Shown: positions 33,501 to 42,500 of the stretch, piece by piece
Numbering within the stretch: position 1 is the first letter of the stretch
Layout: each line of letters opens with the position of its first letter
Source of the DNA: Pseudomonas azotoformans
GTDB taxonomy: Bacteria; Pseudomonadota; Gammaproteobacteria; Pseudomonadales; Pseudomonadaceae
Direction: 5' to 3'
Length of the DNA: 64,000 nucleotides
NCBI RefSeq assembly: GCF_900103345.1
Contig: NZ_LT629702.1
Coordinates: 2,666,001-2,730,000 of the forward strand
The notes under the pieces: model-generated
The model's input: only the letters and a program-made list of their open reading frames with translations
Database searches by the model: none
Told to the model about the DNA's origin: nothing
Made by a program: the position numbers and the translations under genes

Positions 33501-36500
33501 GTTGATATCGCGACCGGCGTCAATCAGAGTATCCCCACCACTTTTCAGGGAACTACCACTATTGGTGAAGTCACGTGAAGCTTTGATGGTCAGGTCGTTT
33601 GCCGCCTCAATACGCGCAGAATCACCGTAGTAACTGCGATTCCCCTCCCCCATGCCATACCCTGTCAGGCTGCGCTCATTTACCACATCCCCCGTCAACG
33701 CCGTCAGCGTTACATCGCGTCCAGCAATCACACCGCCAGACTGGTTAACGATGTTATTTCCCGCCAATAGATCCAGTCGGTTTCCTGCCTCAATCCGACC
33801 ACTGTTGACAAGGTCATCACCTGCGGCCGCTGAAAGATTGTTACTGGCACGTAAGGTGCCTGCGTTGATGAGGTCCTTACCGGCAATCAAGCTGACGTCC
33901 TGGCCAGCAATCAATGCACCGTTCGACGTCAGGCGCTGATCGGCATTGGCTAAATAAAGCACCGGTACCAGGACTTTCTCGCCAGCCACCTCATGCTCTT
34001 CCAGCCAAACGATGTCATGCGTCAGTGCTGCAACCTGCGCGCCGGTCAGCGACACACCTACTGATAGATCCAGGCTTTGCTTGCTGCGGATGGCGTTATC
34101 CATCAGGTAGCGGAAGAGTGCATCGTCCGAGGTCTGGCCGTCGAGGAAGCGCTGACCGGTACGGGCGACCACGGCTTGCTGGATCAGCCGCTGTTCATAG
34201 AGGCCGTCTCCGAGGCGCTTGGCGCTCTCGTCAGGGTTGTAGCCAAGGCCAGCGAGCAGGTAGTCCGAACTCATGAATTGCTTCAGGTCGGTCAGTGCGG
34301 GGTTGGTTTCGATCAGGTACTTATGTGGTTGGGCGGCGGCGCTGCTGATGGGCAAACCTTGGACGCGATGAATGGGTTTCGCTGCGCCAGGTTGAGTGCT
34401 GCCTGGTGCCAGTGGGGTCAGTACTGGGATGTTGATAGTGGCGCCGGCATTGGACGCGATGGAGTTATCACGCGCTCCGTTCGTATCACGTGCTGCCGGT
34501 GTCAATACAGGCAATTCGAGGTCCGGACGCGAAACCTGCGTGTGTGTCGCATCACCGTGGCTGATTTCAATACCAGTGGTACGGCCGGGCGGCAATGCAC
34601 CGCTATCGGTATTGCCGGCGACGCTAATCGTACTGGCACTGCCACTGACGGCCCCGGCGTCACGAGCGGTCAGCGCGACTTGATGGACACCTGCTGCTTG
34701 CGCGGCATTATTTACCTGGAGGGTACGGCCGGAGACGCCGGGCGATGGTTGCTGGCGCTGCACCAAGCCTACGTTGGCATTGCCCAGCGTCCAGTTCTGC
34801 GAGCCAGTGTCGCCACTGCTCACCTGCCCAGTGTTCGCAGCTTGTTCATTCAAGCGGAACAAGCCGTTTTTGCCGGTAGGCAAGGTGAAGCCTGGCAGGG
34901 CCACCGGGTTGACTTGCTGCAGGGCGAGGCCAGGTGGCAGTTCGCGGTTGATCGTAACCATCACCGCCGTGTTGCCGGTGACCTGGGTAGCGCCCACACG
35001 GGATGCATTACCGGTGACCGCTACGTTTTGACGTACCACGCTGTTGGTCAGGTTTTGTGTTGCGTTGATACTGACGGTACCGCCGGCTTGAACCACCGCA
35101 CCCGCCGCAGTTGTGGAACCGATGGTGGTGCTATTGAACGGACGAGCACTCAGCATTTCCCAGGGCCCGTCCGCAGCACCAATATTTGGATCGACGCTCT
35201 CACCCTTTGTTTGGATTCGTAATGTTCCATAAGTCGTGTAAAAACGAACAGCGTCTCGCCCCCCCTCAAAGCCAATACGTTTATAGGACTCAACGCCACT
35301 GCTGTTAAAGGTATGAACGGCAGGACTTCTGGAGTTATAGAGCGGGTCGTGAGTCCGGTTGTAGTTCATGACCGTGAGCATGAACTTCGCAATATTGGAT
35401 GGGTTTAGTGAACCAAAGTCATAAGAGCGCCGAAGGCTGTAGTCACCTACCGATGCTCCTTCGTTGGTGAAATTTTTCAAGGTAAACGAGATGTTATTAC
35501 CTGCAGTCAACGTCGAGGCTTTATTGATCAGATCCCCTCCGGAAACCAGGAAGTTTCGTCCGGCGGTCATGCTGGAAGCCGCCGAGTCTTCAACAACCTG
35601 TGACTTAAAGTTCTCAGCCCACACCAGAAAGCTTGGGCCCGATCCAGCAGTGGAAGTACAGCTGCTGCATTGCACACCGATGTAACTGGAAACGAGGCCG
35701 CCAGTAGTCTTGAATACGTCCTTGCGGTTTTCGATGTAGCCAGCGGCCAAGCTCAAATCTCCACCACTCTCTACCGTGGCCGAAATATTGTTGATCGACG
35801 TGCTCTGCCCGTTGTTGTCATCCTTGGCAATGCTCACATTCCCCAGGCCGTAAACATCGGCAAATCGATTGGTGAACGTATCGGTGCGCAGCGCCATGTC
35901 GCCGCCGCTAAAAATCAGGCCGTTCTGGTTCAACAAAGCAGGTGTGGTCAGGCGCAGGTTTGCGTTGCTGCCCAGCGTGCCGCTGTTATTGATCGCGCCT
36001 GCGGATACATTCAGGTCCGTAGCCGAGGTGATCCGCCCTTCATTCGCCAGCGTCCCGTCCACAGCGATGCGGCTATTGCCGCCACCGGTGATGCTCGCGA
36101 GTTGCCCCACGGTCAATTGCGCAGCCGTGAGGTCCAGCGCGCCCACACTGCTGACTCGACCGCTGCCCTCATAACCACCCGTCAATTGCAGCGCCAGGCT
36201 GCCATCACTGGCGATCAGGCCATTGTTGATCCACTGACCGCCCTTGCCTTCCAGGCGTGAAGACGCCAGCAACTGCCCGGTTTCAGTCTGAGTGAAAGTG
36301 CCGACATTCACATTGAGGCGTCCTGCCTGGATGACGCTGCTGTTGGTCCAGGTGTCGGCATTCAGGGTCAGGCCGCCACGGGTAACGATGCTGCCACCGG
36401 CCCCCGTAACATTGGGCAGGGAGATATCAAAATCGCCCTCGCCGGTGTGCAGGAGTTGGCCGCCGGTGTTCTGGAAGGTCGTGGCTGCCAGGCCCAGGTT

Positions 36501-39500
36501 GGTGTTGGCGGTTTCGACCACGCCGTTGCGGTTGTCGAACAGGTTGCCGATCTGGAACTGAGTCTTGCCCACGCTCGCCAAGGCACGCAACTTGCCGCCC
36601 TGGTTGACCAAGTCATTAGCTTGCAGAGTCAGCGTCTCCTCGCTTTCGATAATCCCCGAATGGTTGCTCAGTTGCCCACTGAGGCCGAGGTCGATGCGCT
36701 TGGCGGAGATTTGCCCGAAGCTGTTATCCAACGAGATGCCGCGGGTTTGCAACGCGCCCTTGGCATACACCCCGCCATAGGCGTTAAGCAATTGATTGGC
36801 AGTGATAACGGCATCGCCGTCCTGGGCGGCGATGCGACCTTGCTGGTTATCGACGGTAAGTGCTGTCAGGCTCACGCGCTGGCCTTGCACTACCCCGCCT
36901 TTGCTTTGCCTAGCGCCATTGAGCAGACTGTCGCTCAATGTGGCATCCACTCCCCCCGCCACGCTGGCCACACTGCCGCCCTGGTTGTTAAGGGTGTTGG
37001 CCTTGATCACGGTGTCGCCAGTTTGCGCCAGGAGCTTGCCGCCCTGGTTATCGATATCGCCACTGACGTCGAGGCTCAAACCGCTCTGGGCCTGCACGAC
37101 GCCGGTAACGTTTGAGAGCCCTGCGGACTTGATTTGCAGGTCGGCTTCCTGACTGTAGATCAGGCCCTTGGCGTCATTTTGCAGGATGCCGCTGGTGGTG
37201 ATCGCCACACGACCTTTACCGGCGACAGTGCCGAGCTTGCTGTTGTCCAGGCCGCCAGCCAGTAAGGTCAGCAACCCTTGGCTGGCGATCTGGCCGCCCT
37301 GGTTGTTGATCTGTATCGCGCGCTGTAGCAACAGCGGACCTGCGCTGGCCAGTTTGCCGTTGGTGTTGGTCAGGGAACCGAGCAGGTTGAGGGTCAAGCG
37401 GTCGTTGCCGGCGACGGTGCCGCCGGTGTTGTTGAGGTCTGTGGCGGTGATGGCCAGGGCCTTTTGCGCGCTGACTGAACCGCCCTGGTTGTCCAGCGTG
37501 ACCGCCTGCAGTTCGAGTTCGGCGCCGCTGTCGATCAGGCCAGCGTTGCCGTTGCTCAACTGGCCGGTGACGGTCAGGCTTTGCCCCGCGCCACTTGAGA
37601 GGATACCGCCGCTGTTGTCGAGACTGGCGGCAGTGAGGTCCAGCCGTCCCTGACTGGCCACCGCGCCGGCAGCGGTATTGAGCAGAGCGCCGGTAAGACG
37701 CACGTCCACCGCGCCGTTGCGACTGGAAAGCGTGCCGTTGTTGCGGTTGTCGAGACTGTCGCCACTAACACTCAATCCCTGCCAGCCGGACAACAATCCA
37801 TTCTGGTTGAGCAGTGTGCCTGCGTTGACAGAGAGCAATTGGCTGCTGATCAACTTACCGCCGCTGTTATCCAGGCTATTGAGGTTAAGCGTCAGGTTTT
37901 GCTGGGTGGAGAGTTCGCCATTCTGGTTATTGATGGCGTGCACACGGTTCAGCGCCAGTGAGCCCTTGGCGGAAATCAGCCCGTTACGGTTATCCAGTTC
38001 AGCGCCGTTCAAATCGAGGGTCACGCCCTGCGCGCCGACGATTTGACCGCCGCCCAGCGTCAAGCCGCTGAGCTTCAAGTCCATCGAGCCCTTGGCGGAC
38101 ACCTCACCGCCGCTGCCAGTGCTGAGGTTGCCTGTCGCAATATCGAGGGAGCCTTGGCTGTTGACCAAACCCATGGCGGTGTTATCCAGCGCCGTCGCGT
38201 TGAGGATTACGCGGCTACCGCCCAACAGATTGCCGCCTTGGTTATTCAGCAGACCGTCGCTGGTCAGTTGCAGCTCGCCTCGACCGGTCAATGTACCGCC
38301 TTGGTTATCAATGGAACCTGCGTGCACATTGAGATTGGTGGCGCCGACCAGGCCCTTGATGTTGGCCATGGCCTGGTTGATTCGCAGTGTCAGGTCCTGG
38401 TTGCTCAGCAGCTTGCCATTGCTGTTATCCAGGCTTTGTGCAGCCAAGGTGAAGGCTTGGTCGCTGGAGATTTCACCGCCCTGGTTATCGACGGTGGTGA
38501 GGTTTTTCAGCAGTAGCGGACCACTGGTGTTTATCAACCCGCCACGGTTGTTCAGTTGGCCGTTGCCCAGGTCCAGGCTCAACCCGGCCTGGCTGAAGAG
38601 CTTGCCGGCCTGCTGGTCGAGGCCAGTCACCGTAGCGTTCAGTGCCTTGGCACTACCAATGCTGCCACCGTTGTTTACCTGGCCAGCGACCAGGGTCAAA
38701 GTATCGCCGCTGTTAAGGCGGCCGGCCTGGTTGTTCAGGGTGCCGGTGGTAACCGAGACCGGACCTTTGCCGCTGAGGGTGCCTTGTTGATTGCCCAGGC
38801 TGGCGCTGCGCAGCGTCAAGCTGGCGTCGGTGACCAGTTCACCGCCCTGGTTGTTCAGGTTATCGCTGACAACCACATTCAGGCCTTGCGCGCTGGAGAG
38901 ACTGCCCTTGGTGTTATCGAGGCTGCGCGCCTTGACGTCCAGCGTGTCTTCGCTGCTCAGCAGGCCCTGGTTGTTGGTGAGGTCACCTGCCAGATCCACC
39001 ACCAAAAGTTGCTGACTGAGCAGCTTGCCGCCGCTGTTGTCCAGCGCTGTACCCGTCAGTGTCAGGCGCTGGCCATTCAATTGGCCGCGCACACGGTTGA
39101 GTACGTTATCCACCGCCACGCTCAAGCCTGCGGCTGCGAACACCTGTCCGCCGTCGCTGTTGTCCAGACGTTGGCCAGTGATGCTCAGGTCGGCGTTGCT
39201 GGTCAACTCACCGGTGCGGTTATCGACGTCGCCCACGTCCAGCTTCAGCGCTTTTGTCGCGCCTACCAGGCCATTGCGGTTGTCGAGATTGATACCCGTA
39301 AGCGCCAGGGTGTCAGTGCTGATCAACTGACCTTTCTGGTTGTCGATGCGATTGGCGTTGACAGTGACCTTGGCCTTACCCGCTATTTCGCCCGCACGGT
39401 TGTCCAGTTTTGCGGCGGTCAGCAGAACGGCACCGTCGCCAATCAGGCTGCCGCGCTGGTTGTCGATCAGGCTGTCAGCGCTGATCTCCAGGCCACTACG

Positions 39501-42500
39501 GCTGCTGATCAAACCGTCGGTGTTGTCCAGGCTGGCGCTGTGCACATTGAGGCCGATCGCGCTGATGCTGCCCTTGGCATTGGCCAGGGCTTGTTCGATG
39601 CGCAGGTCCAGGGCCTGGTTGCTGATCAACTTGCCGTTGCCGTTATCCAGGCTGCGTGCCGCGAGGGTGAAGGCGTTCTGGCTGGAGATTTCACCGTCGC
39701 GGTTATTCACGTTGCCGAGGTTTTTCAACACCAGGATCGGTGCGTTGATCACCCCGGCGTTGGTCAGCTCTCCGTGATTCATGTCCAGGTTCATCTGGCT
39801 GCTGCTGAACAGTTCGCCGCCGCTTGCCTGGGTCAGGCTTGCAAGGTTTGCATTCAGCACGCCAGTACTGGCGATGCGGCCGCCGTTGTTGAGGTCAGTA
39901 GCTTGAATATCGAGGCTGTTGGCACTGATCACACGACCGCCAAGGCTGTTGTTGAATTGCCCGGTAGTCAGGGTGGCAGCGCCCTGGCTTTTCAGCAGGC
40001 CTTGCGTGCTGTTATTCAGGCCGGTGCTGGTGAGACTGAGCACCTGCGCAGACTCCACCACACCGCCCACGTTGAGCAGCTCACCGTCACTGGTAAGGGT
40101 CAGGTCACCGGCACTGGACAGGCTGCCGCCGCTGTTATCCACCCGCTGTGCGTGCAGTTGCAGGCCGCCTTCGCTGCTGATCTTGCCGCGCATGTTGTCC
40201 AGCCCGGCCGACAGTCGCACCGCCAGCGAGCGTTGACCGGCCAGCGTGCCTTCGGTGTTGTCCAGGCTCGCAGCATTGAGGTGTACATCCTGGGCGAACA
40301 CCAGGCCCTTGGCCCGGTTGATCACCTCAACCATTGCCAGTTCCAGCGCGGTGCCGGCCAATACCTTGCCGTCGCTGTTGTCCAGGCGCTGGCCGCTGAT
40401 CTCGGTCTTGAGCTGGCCGGAGATTTCCCCTACGCGGTTATCCACGCGGTCGACATTGAGTTTCAGCGCTTTTGTCGCGCCTACCAGCCCGCCGTTGCGG
40501 TTATCCAAGTCATTGCCGCTGAGGCTCAGGTTGCCCTGGGCAACGAGTTCGCCACCCTGCTGGTTCAGCACGCCGACCGTAGCGTCGAGATCAGCCTGGC
40601 TGGCGATACGGCCCTTGGTGTTGTCCGCTACGTCCACTGTCAGACGTAACGGCCCAACGGCATTGACCAGACCGCCGTTGTTATTCAGGGATTGCCCGGT
40701 AAGGGTTTGTGCCTGCCTGCTGCTCAGCACACCACCGCGGTTGTCGAAGCTGCCCGCCTGAAGGGTCATATCGCCCTTGGACAACATGCGGCCCTTGGCC
40801 TGATTGTCCACAAGCCCCTCCACCTGCACCGTGACGCTGCCATCGCTGACCAGGCTGCCGGACTGACTGTTGTCAAGACTGGACGCAGTCACCAGCAGAC
40901 GCTGACCGGCGCCGAGCGTACCGCCTTGGTTAACCAACACGGCTCGGGTCGTCAGGGAAAGACTGACGTCACTCAAGACCTGCCCACTGCGGTTATTCAG
41001 CGTCATGGCGTCAATCACGCTGGTGCCAGCACTCGACACTTCGCCGTCGGCATTCAGCCATTCACCGGCCACAGCCAGGGTCAGGTCTTTTGAACTGTTG
41101 AGCACGCCTTGCGTATTGTCCAACCGCGCTGCCTGAGCACTAAGCCCGGCTGCAGCGATCACGCCCTTGATATTGACCAGAGCCTGGTCAATGGTGAGGG
41201 TCAGGGCTTGATCGCTGAGCAGTTTGCCTTCGCTGTTGTCCAGGCTTTGTGCAGCCAGGGAGAACGCGTGTTCGCTGGAGATTTCGCCTTTCTGGTTGGC
41301 GACCGTGGAAAGGTTTTTGAGTACCAACGCACCGGGGGTGTTGATCAGGCCAGCGGCGTTGTGGAGTGCGCCATGGTTCATGTCCAGGGTCAGGCTCGCC
41401 TCACTGCGCAGCGCGCCCTGCTGATTCAACAGTGGACCATTGAGTACTATGTTCAGGTTGCGTTTGGCGTAGACGCTGCCCTTGAGCTGGTTGTTCAGAC
41501 GGTCGAGGTTCAGTTGAATATCGCCGTTGGCGAGTACCTTGCCACCGGCACTGTTATCCAGCTGACTGCCGTTGAGCACAATGTCCGTGACACTGGACAC
41601 TTCACCGGCGCGGTTGTCGAGGCTGTCGCCCGCCAAAGTCATGGTTTTGCCGGAGTTGATCAAACCGCTGCGGTTATCGAGTTGGCCGAGGGAAAGCGCC
41701 AGCTCACTCTTGCCGGTGATGCGGCCTTTGTTCTGGTTATCGAGACTGGCGGCCGTCAACTGCAAGAGGCCGGCGGAAGCAAACAGCCCGGCCTGGTTGA
41801 CCAACTGACCGGAGATCAACGCCTTCAGGGTGCCGTCACTGGTGAACAGGCCACCGGTGTTGTCGAAGCTGGCAGCACTCAGGTCCGATGCCTGCCCGGC
41901 GACCATACGCCCGTTGCGGTTGCTGATCAGGCCTGTGTGATCAAGGGTCAGGCGCTTGTCGCCCTGGATCAAACCCTTACCGTTATCCAGTGATGCACCG
42001 GTCAGTAAGGTGTTAGCGCCGAGGATCTCGCCCTGGCGATTGAGCAGGCTTGTGGTGACACGTGCAGTCAGGTCATCGCGCGCACTGAGTTTGCCTTCGG
42101 TGTTGTTCAGGCTATTGGCTTGCAGGTCCAACCCGGTCGCGGCGACCAGGCCCTTGGCGTTGTCCAGCGCTTGAGCAATACGTACCAGCAACCCTTGCTC
42201 ACTGAGCAATTTGCCGCTGCGGTTGTCGAGGCTGTCAGCCGTGAAACCCAGTGCCTGGGCACTGGAGATTTCGCCGCCTCGGTTATCCACACTGGTCAGG
42301 TTATTGAGTAGCAACGCACCTGGTGCATGGATCAAACCGCCCTGGTTGTTCAGGTGGCCGCCATTCAGGTCGAGGCTGACGTCACCGCCTGCGAAAATCC
42401 GACCGTCGTCGTGCTGGTCCAGGCCGCTGACGCTGGCATTAAGCGTCTGGCCGCTGGTGATACGGCCGCCTTGACTGTTGTCGACCTCACCGGCTTTAAA

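Noticed and set aside
38556..40649. A 697-codon open frame (and several shorter ones, e.g. 43116-45176) on the plus strand inside cdiA/cdiB.
   Set aside because: They are antisense shadows: the repeated FHA units have a codon pattern that keeps the complementary frames open. They lack ribosome sites and known folds.
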